In this document: piece by piece, positions 16,877 through 26,162 of the stretch
How the letters are laid out: each line of letters starts with the position of its first letter
How positions within the stretch are numbered: position 1 is the first letter of the stretch
From: Streptomyces roseofulvus
GTDB lineage: Bacteria > Actinomycetota > Actinomycetes > Streptomycetales > Streptomycetaceae
Assembly (NCBI RefSeq): GCF_039534915.1
Contig: NZ_BAAAWE010000001.1
Coordinates: forward strand, 7,254,001-7,318,000
Reading direction: 5' to 3'
Length of the DNA stretch: 64,000 nucleotides
Made by a program: the position numbers and the translations under genes
Notes under the pieces: generated by a model
Seen by the model: the letters and a program-made list of their open reading frames with translations, nothing else
Told to the model about the DNA's origin: nothing
Database searches by the model: none

Positions 16877-19800
16877 CTAGACAGCGCACCTATCGCCAGC
16901 AGGTGGGGACCATGTTGAGCCAGACCTTTTCACCCTACCAGGCAAGGGGACAGCCTTACTCGATCCAGGTACCCATACGCACAGAATCTGGTCCTCGAAC
17001 AGGATGGCGGGAACGGACTGCTTGCAACCGACTTGAACCGCGTCGGTGACTCTGGGGCAGAGATAGTTTTTATTGATGACGATATGGAGCACATCTCCTT
17101 CCGATCCCTTGTTGCGCATCTCCCACGCAGTCTTGACTTCAGCGTGATGGGCAAGCGGAGAATAGCCAGGGATGTATGGAAAATCCGGAGAGCCCTGAAG
17201 GAAGCGGCTGATTTCCTCCGTGGTAGCGGTGCGGCCACTCTGAACCGGGCTCTGCCAAAGCTTCTTTCCATCGGGAGTGAATACGAATCCTGACGTGATC
17301 TGCCCATCCGCATCCAGGGGCATGTCCTTCCACGCATTCCTGACCCAGAGGGGGCAAGAAGCGGTCCCGTCAGAGTTGTGGACGAGAACGTTCGTCGTGC
17401 CCGTAGAGGCGTAGTAGGTGTGAAGACCTTCGACGGTGAGGTCGTAGGCATCCTGGAGCCCGTGCCAGTCGCGGGTTTGGGCGACGGTGGCGGTGTCGCT
17501 CTGCGGTGTCTGCAGGGTGTCGCCGGCCTTGAGGTCGGCGGCGTTCTTCCAGGATCGGTCACCTTCGGACCAGTACGGGTGGTGGCTGGTCGAGGTGAGT
17601 GTGGAGCCGTCGGCGAGGGTGACGTCGGTGAAGTTCCGGTCGTCAGGGGTCTGGATGGTCCTCGTGACGCGCCGAGGGCCGGTTTCGCCGGTGGTCGGGT
17701 CGGTAGCTGTGACGAGGTCGCCGGTCCGGATCTGTTCGATGGGACGGCTGGTGCCGTCGGCCATCAGAACGCCGGTGCCGGCGGGGAAACTGTGCGCCGC
17801 TCCGGTCAGGCAGGCGACGGTGCGCCGGACGGTGCGGCCGGCCTGCATGGCTTCGACGGCGTTGTCGAGCTTGCCGAGGAGCCTGAGCTTTCCCCAGGGC
17901 GTGACGCCGAGGACAGCCACCGAGCAGGCGAGGGCAGCGGGGTTGTCGATACATGCCTGAATGTCGGCCAGGCCCGATATTTCATAGGCGATGTTCGCCC
18001 ACGTGCGAGGGTCTTTCGCCGCTTCGATGTACGGGGTGAAATCGGTGGTGCAATCCCCGATTCGGTACCCGTAGTAGGGAATGGTGTACGAGAAGCAGAG
18101 CTTCTTGGAATCGGGCTCGTTTGCCTTGCGCTCCTCTTCTGCCTGCCGGAGCGCCTCCGCCATCTCCTGTTCGTAGAGGGTGAGTGTGTGCTGCCAGGCG
18201 GCCTTCGCAGCGGCTTCGGCCTGATCCGCGCTCTTGCCTGCGGCGAGGGCATCGGCCCGGGCGGTCTCCGCGGACCTGTCCGCTGCGGCTGCGGACTGGC
18301 GGGCGTAGGACGCGGAGAACGAAGCTGCGGCGGCGGAGGACTCTGCCGCCGCGGCGTCGGCGTGTGCCTGGTTGGCGGCGTTGCGTGCGGTAGCGGCAGA
18401 TGCAGCTGCGTCCCGGGCGCTCTGTTCGGCGCTGTCCGCTGAGGCGTCGGCTTCGTTGGCGTACCCCTGGGCGGCATCCGCCGACTGCTGCGCCGCGACG
18501 GCGGCCGCCGTGGCTTCGGCGGCGGCGTTGATGGCCTTGGCTGCGGCTTCGGTGGCGCGCCATGCGTCCGCGTGTGCGGTGGCTGCGACCAGGGAGCCTT
18601 CGGCGATGAGGCGTTCGACCTGGTGGACGTGGTGAGTGGCGAGGTCGTCCTTGCGCTGGGCTATGGACCGGCCGACGGTAACGAATTCGTGCACCAGTTG
18701 CGGCGGGCCGGCCAGGGCGATTTTGGCCGCTGACTGGACCTCGGGGCCCCCGGTCTCGGCCAGTCGGGCGGCGATGACCTTCTCGTCGGTGACGCTCTCG
18801 CCGTACTGCCCGACCTGAAGGAAGGTCGCGAGTGCTCTTCCTGTTCCGTCGGCGAGGGCGGCCTTCGCGGCTGCGCTGACGCCGGGGCCGCCGGTCTGGG
18901 CCAGGCGGGCGGTCTCCACCTTCATGTCGTCGAGCCCGGCCTCGTACTGGCCGGTGGCGTAGAACGCCTCGAGCTGCTCGGGGGTTCCGGTGAGGACTTC
19001 CGCAGCCGCAGTGCGTACCGAGGCATACGGGCTCTGCGTGCTCAGGTTGAGGACGCGCTGGCGGATCTCGTTGTGGTCGGCTTCTTTCCAGCGGGTGCGC
19101 AGGTAGTCCAGGACGTCCTGGTCGGTCCCCGACAACGCCCGGGCGGCGGCTTCCTTGTGCCAGGGGCCGAGGAGCTTCATGGCCTGCATGGCGAGCTGGC
19201 GGCCCTTGAGGGCGGTGGCCTGGATGTCGACATCGGGCCGGCTGGCCTCCTGGGCCAACGCGTCGGCGGTGATGCCCAAGGCCAAGGCATGCTTCTGGGT
19301 GGCGGCAGCGGCCCCGATCCCGATTTCGGTGACGGCCTTCATCGAGCGGGCCTGCTCGATCTGGCCCTCCGTCCGAGTCAGCAGGTCGGCGGTCTCAGTC
19401 TGCCTCGCCAGGGCGAATATCTCCTTGGCCTTGTCCACCGCGGTTGTCGCGGCGGCGGCGGCCACCTTGGCTGCATCGGCGTTCTTCTTGGACACCGCGG
19501 CGTATGTGGTCGCGTTCCCGGCCTGGACCGCGGCTTCCTGTGCGTAGTCAGCGGCCTTGTCCGCGTGAGTGGCGGCCGAGTTCGCGGCGTCCCGGGCTCC
19601 GTAGGCGGCGAGGGCAGCCTGGCGTGCCAGCTCGGCAGAACGGTCGGCCGCCCTGTCGGCAGCAGAGGCATGACGGCGCGCTTCAGCTGCAGCTTGGCGG
19701 GCCGCGTTGGAACTCACACCGGCAGCTGCCGCGGAATCGTTGGCGGCGTCAGCGGCGTCAGCAGCGGCTCGCGCGTTCGTGGAGGCGCTCTTGGCCGCGA

Positions 19801-21028
19801 GGGCGGCACCCCTGGCAGCGTCCGATGCCTTTCCGGCGTTGTCGGCGGCGACAGCCGAGGTTCTGGCTACCGTCGCTGCGAGTCGTGCCTGCGCCGCAGC
19901 GACATAGGCGCCGTCTGCCAGTGCCTTGTCCCCGGCTGCCGCGATGGCCGCACGGTGGGCCTCGTTTGCCGCTTTCGCGGCTGCCGCGGCGGCCGAGGCC
20001 GTCTGCGCGGCGGCGATCGAGGCGCGGCGAGCGGCAGCGGAAGCGGCGTTCGCGGAGCCGATCGCCTGCTGCGAAGCCTCGGCTGCAGCTCGTGCTGCGT
20101 CGGCGGCCTGCTGAGCCTTGACTCCTGCCTTGGCGGCATCGTCCTTCGCGGCCGCAGTCTCCTCAGCCGCGTGCACTGCGGCGTCCATGGCCAGTCCGGA
20201 TGCGGTGATGGCCTTCTTGGACGCCTCTTCCGCCTTCTTTCTCGCGTCCTCGGCATCCTTGCCGGCCGCCTGGGCCTGTGCGACCAACTGAGCGACCGAC
20301 GCGTGTTCCTGGTCTCGGTTGCGGGCTACGAATTGCCCGATCGCCAGGAACTCCTCGATGGCTTCAGGGGTGCCCTTCAGTGCCGCCTTGGCTGCTGCCT
20401 TGACGTTGGGGCCGCTGGTCGATGTCGACGCCAGGCGGGCCGTTTCTACCCGGTTGTCGTCTTGCTGGGCCTCGCGCTGGCCTTGAGAGAGGAACAGCTC
20501 CCTGTCTTCGGCGGAACCCTGGAGTGCGGCCTTTCCGGCCGCCTGCACGCCACGACCCCCGAGGGTCACCAGCCGAGCGATCTCGACCTTGTGGTCCTCA
20601 TCCAACGGCTCGTAGTAGCCCGTGAGGAGCCATGACTCCAGCTCCGCCGGCGGGAGCAGCATCGCGTCCTTGGCGGCCTGACGGACACCGGGGCCGCCCG
20701 TCATCGCCAGTCGTGCGGTCTCGATGCGGTTGTCGTCGTGCTGGATCGACTCGGCTTCGGCCAGGAACCTCTGGATCGCGTCGTCCCCGCCGAGCAACGC
20801 CTGCTCGGCTGCGACCCTCAGGCCGGCCCCGCCGGTCTCCCAGAGATCGACAATGTCAGCACGGACGCTCTGAGTCGGCTCCGGCGACTCTGCCGCTACA
20901 ACTGCGGGTGCTCCCAATAGGCATGACAGCATGCCCACGGACAGCAGAATTGCTGGTGTCCGGCGTCGCGCTGCGAGTCTCTTGAATACTCCCGAACCAG
21001 GCGTCCGGGAGGCTTTACGCCGTTTCAC
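16877..21028 (-). CDS. Secreted polymorphic toxin: ALF repeats, HINT domain, SCP1.201-like deaminase tip
   Basis: This 1383-aa protein starts with GTG at 21028, preceded by GGAGGGG at 7 nt. A long basic N-region and the hydrophobic stretch AILLSVGMLSCLLGAPAVVAA form a signal peptide. ALF-type repeats follow (TGGAGLRVAAEQALLGGDDAIQRF and others), then a long Ala/Lys/Glu rod, a second ALF block and a second rod. A cysteine-containing pre-toxin region leads to a HINT domain (about residues 1073-1218, ending NVLVHN). The last 165 residues hold the HAE motif in SPLAHHAEVKTAW and a CP...GC pair in YLCPRVTDAVQVGCKQSVPAIL, as in zinc-dependent SCP1.201-like deaminases. It probably deaminates cytosine in nucleic acid of a rival cell. 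Imm1 lies directly downstream. Confidence 0.85.
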   Translation of the reverse strand: MKRRKASRTPGSGVFKRLAARRRTPAILLSVGMLSCLLGAPAVVAAESPEPTQSVRADIVDLWETGGAGLRVAAEQALLGGDDAIQRFLAEAESIQHDDNRIETARLAMTGGPGVRQAAKDAMLLPPAELESWLLTGYYEPLDEDHKVEIARLVTLGGRGVQAAGKAALQGSAEDRELFLSQGQREAQQDDNRVETARLASTSTSGPNVKAAAKAALKGTPEAIEEFLAIGQFVARNRDQEHASVAQLVAQAQAAGKDAEDARKKAEEASKKAITASGLAMDAAVHAAEETAAAKDDAAKAGVKAQQAADAARAAAEASQQAIGSANAASAAARRASIAAAQTASAAAAAAKAANEAHRAAIAAAGDKALADGAYVAAAQARLAATVARTSAVAADNAGKASDAARGAALAAKSASTNARAAADAADAANDSAAAAGVSSNAARQAAAEARRHASAADRAADRSAELARQAALAAYGARDAANSAATHADKAADYAQEAAVQAGNATTYAAVSKKNADAAKVAAAAATTAVDKAKEIFALARQTETADLLTRTEGQIEQARSMKAVTEIGIGAAAATQKHALALGITADALAQEASRPDVDIQATALKGRQLAMQAMKLLGPWHKEAAARALSGTDQDVLDYLRTRWKEADHNEIRQRVLNLSTQSPYASVRTAAAEVLTGTPEQLEAFYATGQYEAGLDDMKVETARLAQTGGPGVSAAAKAALADGTGRALATFLQVGQYGESVTDEKVIAARLAETGGPEVQSAAKIALAGPPQLVHEFVTVGRSIAQRKDDLATHHVHQVERLIAEGSLVAATAHADAWRATEAAAKAINAAAEATAAAVAAQQSADAAQGYANEADASADSAEQSARDAAASAATARNAANQAHADAAAAESSAAAASFSASYARQSAAAADRSAETARADALAAGKSADQAEAAAKAAWQHTLTLYEQEMAEALRQAEEERKANEPDSKKLCFSYTIPYYGYRIGDCTTDFTPYIEAAKDPRTWANIAYEISGLADIQACIDNPAALACSVAVLGVTPWGKLRLLGKLDNAVEAMQAGRTVRRTVACLTGAAHSFPAGTGVLMADGTSRPIEQIRTGDLVTATDPTTGETGPRRVTRTIQTPDDRNFTDVTLADGSTLTSTSHHPYWSEGDRSWKNAADLKAGDTLQTPQSDTATVAQTRDWHGLQDAYDLTVEGLHTYYASTGTTNVLVHNSDGTASCPLWVRNAWKDMPLDADGQITSGFVFTPDGKKLWQSPVQSGRTATTEEISRFLQGSPDFPYIPGYSPLAHHAEVKTAWEMRNKGSEGDVLHIVINKNYLCPRVTDAVQVGCKQSVPAILFEDQILCVWVPGSSKAVPLPGRVKRSGSTWSPPAGDRCAV

Positions 21029-21543
21029 TCGGCGACCCCTCCAATGTAAGGAGCGGTTCGGCCAGGCAGGTCGCATGAGCGACACTCAAGTGGCGGGACA
21101 CAAACGCCAATTACGTTTTGATCATGGCGACCCGAGTATATCTCGCGCAAGGCCCCCGCCCGGCTGGTACCGCTTGATAGGGCGCGCATCCGGGCGGCGC
21201 TCGCCGCGCAGGCCGGGAGCGCGCCCGTCGATCTTTCAAGGCGGGAACGTACAGGTCAAGTTGATGCGGGGCCCCCCGAGCGACCGAGATCGGCAGCTCT
21301 GCGTAAAGAGTCCACGCAGGAAGTGTTTTCCCGGTTTGCATGCAGTTTTCCTACCTGCCGGTGGAGTCATCGCCGGAATTAGTCAACTATGGGCGAAGTG
21401 CGACGAAGGCCGCGACCGAGGTCAGGGGTTCTTGGTGATGTGGATCACGGAAGCACCCTGAGAGTCTGGAACTTGCGCGTGCTCAACATGCCCTGAGTGA
21501 ATAGAGACTTCGCTTCCCTTTGCCAGCCTTTGAAAGGCACACC
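21029..21543. other. Divergent intergenic region between toxin and secreted-protein genes
   Basis: These 515 nt separate two divergent transcription units and should hold both promoters. The part nearest the toxin is A/T-richer (TTACGTTTTGATCATGG). No conserved gene, RNA or strong hairpin was recognised. Confidence 0.5.
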
Positions 21544-22050
21544 ATGACCATGTCCCATACGCGCAAAGCCTTGCTGGCCGGCCTGGCCGGCGTGCTTGCG
21601 GCCACGGCCACCATGCTGGGCGTCGCTCAGGCCGCCCCGAGCACCTCAGTCGCGGCTGCTGCTGCAGAGACAGAGATGCCGTACGCACTGGAGGACTTCA
21701 GCTACCCGTACGCGGGGAAGATCCAGGCCGATACCGGTGTCGTTCTGAAGCACGGTGATGGCCATCTGCTGATGACCACATGCGACGGTACCCAGGACAT
21801 CCTGATCGAGAGCCGTTTCGGGGCCAAGCAGTTCTGCTTCAATGTCACGGCCAGGCCCGCCTACCTCGCGCTCGAGATTCCCCAGGCTTACGGCATCTGG
21901 ACCTCCGACGATCCGGTCAAGACCAGCATCAAGGAGGAAAGCGGTGCCACGCAGGTCGTCAGCGCGCCCGCCAACGACTTCACGGGCTACGGCGAGGCTT
22001 CGGATGCAAGCAACCCCACCATGCTCATCGAACTGCGCATCACCGGCTGA
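21544..22050 (+). CDS. Small secreted protein, unknown function
   Basis: This 168-aa protein has a Sec-type signal peptide (MSHTRKALLAGLAGVLAATATMLG, cleavage near AQAAP). The mature part is about 130 aa with two cysteines (TTCDG and KQFCFN), a possible disulfide in an all-beta domain. The ATG at 21544 is preceded by GAAAGG at 6 nt, and a second ATG lies two codons later. It is followed after 28 nt by the protease-like gene and is probably co-transcribed with it. The family was not recognised. Confidence 0.75.
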   Translation: MTMSHTRKALLAGLAGVLAATATMLGVAQAAPSTSVAAAAAETEMPYALEDFSYPYAGKIQADTGVVLKHGDGHLLMTTCDGTQDILIESRFGAKQFCFNVTARPAYLALEIPQAYGIWTSDDPVKTSIKEESGATQVVSAPANDFTGYGEASDASNPTMLIELRITG

Positions 22051-22078
22051 CACCCACCTCGTACCCAAGGAATCATCC

Positions 22079-24202
22079 GTGTCTGCAAGACGTACACGCA
22101 CCGCTCGCATAGTCGGCGCCGTCACGGCCGCCTCTGCCGTCAGCGCGCTCATCACCACCCCCGTCCAGGCCGTCACCGGCACCCCTGTCGCCGGGGACGC
22201 CTACGCATTCACCACGAGGATCGAGATCACCGATGGGGGGCGGAGCCTGCGCGCCTGCTCCGGTGCCCTGATCGACGCCCACTGGGTGCTGACTGCCGCC
22301 TCATGCTTCACCGGCGGACTCACCGAGATCACGCCCGGAAAGCCGGCTCAGAAGACCGTCGCGACGATCGGTCGTGCCGACCTGACCGGGACCGGCGGGC
22401 ACGTCAGTGAAATCGTCGACTTGGTGCCCCGCGAAGGGCGCGACCTGGTCATGGCTCGGCTGGCCACACCTGCAGCGGGCATTACGCCAGTATCCGTGGC
22501 CAACACCCCGGCCACGAGCGGTGACACGCTCACGGTCAGTGGCTACGGCCGTACCAAGACGGAATGGGTGCCCAACAAGCTCCACACGGCCTCATTCGCC
22601 GTCAACTCCGTCGCTGAAGCTGAGGTTCACATCGCGGGCAGGACCGCGAGTGATGCGATCTGCAAGGGCGACACCGGAGCGCCGCTGACCCGCATGACGA
22701 ACGGTACTCCCGAGCTCGTCGGTGTCAGCAGCCGCTCGTGGCAGGGCGGATGCTTCGAAGCGAGCGAGACCGAGACCCGCACTGGGGCGATCGCGGCCCG
22801 TGCAGACAACATCGTGCTCGGATCCCGTCTCAAGGCCGGCCAGCGTCTGCTTCCCGGCGTGACCCTTGCCTCTGCCTCCGCCAAACTGATGATGAAGGCC
22901 GACGGCAACCTCGTCATCACCTCCAACGCGGGCAAGACCCTGTGGTCCACCGGCACCACCGGCGCCGGGGCAACAGCCCTGTTGAACGCCTCCGGCAACC
23001 TCGTCGTCCGCAACGCCGCCGACACCGCGAACCTGTGGGAGGCGAAGACCACCGCCGCAGGCGGCACCGCCGTCCTCACCGACCGCGGCAACCTCACCGT
23101 GTACACCGCGCAGGGCATCTCCCAGTGGTCCAGCGGCACCGTCGTCCGCAACGACTTCAACGGCGACGGCTTCGCCGACATGAGCGACTGGTACACCTAC
23201 GCCGACGGCACCGACGCCATGCACCGCTTCGCCGGCACGACCGACGGCTCCATCGCCGCCCCCCACTCCTCGATGGCCCGCACTGCCACGGACCAGTGGG
23301 ACCTCGGCGACATGAAGAAGGTCTCCGGCGACTTCAACGGCGACGGCATCGCCGACATCGCGGTCATGAACAGGTACGACAGCGAGACCAGGCTCTGGAC
23401 CTTCCTGGGCAAGCCCAACGGGGCCTTCCAGACCCCGTTCGCCACCTGGACCGGCCCCATCGAGAGCTGGCAGTGGGAACGCGCCGTACTGCACTCCGGT
23501 GACTCCAACGGCGACGGCCGCGACGACGTCATCGCCTGGTACGAGTACTCCGACAGCAGCGACGCCCTGTTCACCTTCGTCGCCAACCCGCAAGGCAGCT
23601 TCGGCTCCCCGGTCAAGAGCTGGACCTCCACCACCTGGACCCGGGCCATGGGCAAGACGGTCACCGGTGACTACAACGGCGACGGCCGCGACGACATCGC
23701 CGTCTTCTACGACTACGCCGGCGGCGCCATCAAGGTGTGGACGTTCCTCGCCCAGCCCAACGGCGGGTACGCGGCTCCCTTCGCCGGCTTCGTCCACGAC
23801 GGCTGGGGCGACTGGGCCGCCACCAAGGTCCATTCCGGCGACTTCGACGCCGACGGCCGCGACGACATCCTCTTCTGGTTCGACTACGCCGACGGCCGCG
23901 ACATCGCCTACGTCCTCAAGAGCAACGCCGACGGCACCTTCGTCGCCCCGCGCGCCGCGCTCACGATTCCCGCCGGCAGCCTGACGTACGCGTCGATGAA
24001 GACGGTCGTGGGCGATTACAACGGTGACGGCCGCGACGACATCGGCGCCATGTACGGCTACACCGACGGCACCGTGAAGATGTTCACCTGGCTTACCAAG
24101 CCCGACGCCACCTTCGACCCCGTCAAGGTCAGCTGGTCCACCACCACCGCCGGCGCCTGGTCCTACGCCAGCACCCACTTCACCAACCGCCACAACGGCT
24201 AA
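22079..24202 (+). CDS. Secreted S1-protease-like protein with lectin and FG-GAP repeats, catalytic residues altered
   Basis: This 707-aa secreted protein starts with GTG at 22079, behind AAGGA at 7 nt. After a signal peptide (to about residue 31, PVQAVTG) comes a trypsin-like domain. The histidine site reads WVLTAASCF (Ser75 in place of His), the aspartate is kept (RDLVMARL, Asp122), and the serine site reads CKGDTGAPL (Thr199 in place of Ser). Two of three catalytic residues are thus replaced, and proteolysis is doubtful. Residues about 247-355 resemble a bulb-type mannose-binding lectin domain (KADGNLVITS, NASGNLVVRN, DRGNLTVY). The rest is a set of FG-GAP/VCBS-like repeats (GDFNGDGIADIAV, GDYNGDGRDDIAV). 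It may bind surface polysaccharide. Confidence 0.85.
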   Translation: MSARRTRTARIVGAVTAASAVSALITTPVQAVTGTPVAGDAYAFTTRIEITDGGRSLRACSGALIDAHWVLTAASCFTGGLTEITPGKPAQKTVATIGRADLTGTGGHVSEIVDLVPREGRDLVMARLATPAAGITPVSVANTPATSGDTLTVSGYGRTKTEWVPNKLHTASFAVNSVAEAEVHIAGRTASDAICKGDTGAPLTRMTNGTPELVGVSSRSWQGGCFEASETETRTGAIAARADNIVLGSRLKAGQRLLPGVTLASASAKLMMKADGNLVITSNAGKTLWSTGTTGAGATALLNASGNLVVRNAADTANLWEAKTTAAGGTAVLTDRGNLTVYTAQGISQWSSGTVVRNDFNGDGFADMSDWYTYADGTDAMHRFAGTTDGSIAAPHSSMARTATDQWDLGDMKKVSGDFNGDGIADIAVMNRYDSETRLWTFLGKPNGAFQTPFATWTGPIESWQWERAVLHSGDSNGDGRDDVIAWYEYSDSSDALFTFVANPQGSFGSPVKSWTSTTWTRAMGKTVTGDYNGDGRDDIAVFYDYAGGAIKVWTFLAQPNGGYAAPFAGFVHDGWGDWAATKVHSGDFDADGRDDILFWFDYADGRDIAYVLKSNADGTFVAPRAALTIPAGSLTYASMKTVVGDYNGDGRDDIGAMYGYTDGTVKMFTWLTKPDATFDPVKVSWSTTTAGAWSYASTHFTNRHNG

Positions 24203-24216
24203 CTGCAACCACAAGC

Positions 24217-24492
24217 TCACCGCAGGGCCTGGCAGCTCACCCCGACCTGCCGGGCCCTGCCCACTGTCGCTGCCTGGTCCCAGCGGAACGCCGTCGGGGT
24301 CTTGTTGACGTTGGAGAGGTGCTCGCTGCCATGCTGTTCGACGTGTGCATTGGCGTACGCGTAGAAGCGGGGCCAGATGACGGCGAAGGACGAGTGCCAC
24401 CAGGTGTCGATGTCGGTGAGGGCTTGTTCGTGGGCGGGGGGGGTGCCCCTATGTCTTTGGTCAAGGTGGTCGGGTGGCACTGTGACTGTCAT
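24217..24492 (-). pseudogene. Possible fragment of a helicase-associated-type protein
   Basis: A 91-codon frame contains IDTWWHSSFAVIWPRFYAYANAHVEQHGSEHLSNV, which loosely resembles the helicase-associated repeats (W...R..Y..A..HG) of large Streptomyces proteins. It has no parent helicase, starts opposite a plus-strand gene and ends inside the hairpin at 24222-24260, so it is at best a degraded piece. A chance frame is also possible. Confidence 0.25.
24222..24260 (+). terminator. Hairpin terminator after the FG-GAP protein gene
   Basis: GCAGGGCCTGGCAG (24222-24235) pairs with CTGCCGGGCCCTGC (24247-24260): 14 bp with one mismatch and an 11-nt loop, 20 nt after the stop codon. There is no U-tract, as is usual for actinobacterial terminators. 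Confidence 0.7.
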
Positions 24493-24652
24493 GAGTAATG
24501 ACGTGCCTGTCCGAGAGTCGGCTGGCGAGGGGATGCGGCCGTGTGACTTCTGTGGTCATCCGGTCGTGATGGACTCGGTCGACGAGCGGGACTGCCCTGT
24601 GTGCGGCGAGGCCGCTGAGGATCAGCCGGCTGAGGCTGGCCGGGGTTCATAG
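24491..24652 (+). CDS. Small zinc-ribbon-like protein
   Basis: This 53-aa protein (starting MSNDVPVRESAGEG) contains CDFCGHPVVMDSVDERDCPVCGE. Two CxxC pairs 15 residues apart suggest a single zinc ribbon. Its last 31 nt overlap the end of the IS110 transposase gene on the other strand, so its 3' end may have been set by that insertion. No partner or function is evident. Confidence 0.45.
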   Translation: MSNDVPVRESAGEGMRPCDFCGHPVVMDSVDERDCPVCGEAAEDQPAEAGRGS

Positions 24653-25824
24653 AAGGTTCCGTTGCGGAGCATGGCGAAAAGGACGTCGGCCCGGCGCCTG
24701 GCGAGGCAGAGCAGGGCCTGGGTGTGGTGCTTGCCCTGGGCGATTTTCTTGTCGTAGTAGGCCCGGGATGCCGGGTCGCCCAGGGCGGCGAACGCGGAGA
24801 GGAAGAAGGCTCGTTTGAGCTGCTTGTTTCCTCTCCGGGAGGGCTGTTCGCCGCGGATCGAGGAACCTGAGCTCCGGGTCGCGGGTGCGAGTCCGGCGTA
24901 GGCGGCGAGGTGGCCGGCGGTCGGGAAGGTGCTGCCGTCGCCGACCTCGATCAGGATGCGGGCTCCGGTCCTGACGCCGATGCCCGGCATCGAGGTCAGG
25001 ACCTTGGAAAGAGGGTGGCCCTCCAGCAGTTCCTCGATCCGACCGGCCAACAGTTTCCGCTGGTCGAGCACGGCCGTGAGCGATCCGGCCAGGCTCGGGA
25101 CGATCAGCGCGGCCGCCTCCGTCCCCGGGACTGTCACGGTCTGCTCGTCCAGGGCGTCGAAGATCTCTTCGACCAGTCGCTCGGCCATCCGCGGGGCCTT
25201 CGGCCGCAGCAGCGTGACCAGCCGCCGACGGCCCGCCTTGCGTATCTGTGCCGGGGAGCCGAACCGTTCCAGCAGGGTGAGGACGGCTGGGTGCTGCAGC
25301 CGCGGCCCCAGCACCCGTTCCAGCGACGGATGGATCTGGGTCAGCAGGCCGTGCAGCCGGTTCGCGACGCGGGTGGCCTCGCCGGCCAGGTCGTCGTCGA
25401 AGCCGACGATCATCTCCAGCTCGGCGATCGTCTCGTCCTCGCCGTCGATGGCCCGCAGCGTGTGGGGCATCGCGCGGGCGGCGTCGGCGATGATGAACGC
25501 GTCCTTCGCATCGGTCTTGGCCTCGCCGGGGTAGAGATCGGCGATCCGCCGCATCGTCAGGCCCGGCAGGTAGGCGACCGGGCAGCCCATGTCGCGGGCG
25601 ACCGCCAGCGGCAGGGCGCCGATCGAGGCCGGCTGGTCGACCACGACCAGCACCGTCCCGTGCTTGGCCTGGAGTTTCGCGAACAGCTCGCGGAGCTTGG
25701 GTTCGGTGTTGGGTAACCGCTTGTCGAACGCTTTCTTCCCGGCCGGTGTGACGGCGGTGGCGTGGTGTTCGCCCTTGCCAACGTCCAGGCCGAGGAAGAC
25801 GTCGATGTCGCCGGTGTCGATCAC
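24622..25824 (-). CDS. IS110-family transposase (DEDD recombinase)
   Basis: This 400-aa protein has both IS110 halves. The N-terminal RuvC-like DEDD domain shows FLGLDVGKGEHHATA, LVVVDQPASIG and the GEAKTDAKDAFIIADAAR segment. The C-terminal Tnp20 domain shows LTSMPGIGVRTGARILIEVGD, then HLAAYAGLAPATRSSGSSIRGE, RRGNKQLKRAFFLSAF and a final YYDKK. The gene is intact. Elements of this family lack inverted repeats and use a non-coding RNA beside the gene to choose target and donor sites. The ends of the element were not fixed. Confidence 0.92.
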   Translation of the reverse strand: MIDTGDIDVFLGLDVGKGEHHATAVTPAGKKAFDKRLPNTEPKLRELFAKLQAKHGTVLVVVDQPASIGALPLAVARDMGCPVAYLPGLTMRRIADLYPGEAKTDAKDAFIIADAARAMPHTLRAIDGEDETIAELEMIVGFDDDLAGEATRVANRLHGLLTQIHPSLERVLGPRLQHPAVLTLLERFGSPAQIRKAGRRRLVTLLRPKAPRMAERLVEEIFDALDEQTVTVPGTEAAALIVPSLAGSLTAVLDQRKLLAGRIEELLEGHPLSKVLTSMPGIGVRTGARILIEVGDGSTFPTAGHLAAYAGLAPATRSSGSSIRGEQPSRRGNKQLKRAFFLSAFAALGDPASRAYYDKKIAQGKHHTQALLCLARRRADVLFAMLRNGTFYEPRPASAG

Positions 25825-26010
25825 GTGCCAGCCCCTCCATCACGCTTTCGTCCGGCCTTGCCACGGCACCGAGCTGCCACATCCACGTTACGGAGAGCTC
25901 TTCCAGCCTGGGTGAAGCCGGTGCTCAAGCCCCTCATCAGCGGTCCGTCGATGCCTCCGGGCCCGGTGACACCACCCCCCGGATCATCAACAACAGGAGG
26001 GGGAAGTCAT
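25825..26010 (-). ncRNA. Candidate bridge-RNA region of the IS110 element
   Basis: IS110-group elements carry a structured non-coding RNA in the segment upstream of the recombinase gene (established for the family). The segment upstream of this gene has no open gene and contains short complementary stretches such as CCGGGCCCGG (25958-25967). The exact RNA ends, loops and core dinucleotide were not determined, so this marks where to look rather than a proven RNA. Confidence 0.3.
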
Positions 26011-26162
26011 GCCGGACCCGAAGGCCGGTAGCCCCATTGCGGAGCCACGAAGAAGGTAACGGGGGGGGGGAGAGAGTGCTGGCTTTGGCTTCGCGCGGCC
26101 AGTCGGCGATCCTGCGGCCCGCAAGGTGGCCGCCGTGCGTGGCATCGCAGGGTGGTGTGAGG

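Noticed and set aside
19073..20635. 520-codon plus-strand frame inside the toxin gene
   Set aside because: Antisense to the alanine-rich rod, whose repetitive codons leave the other frames open.
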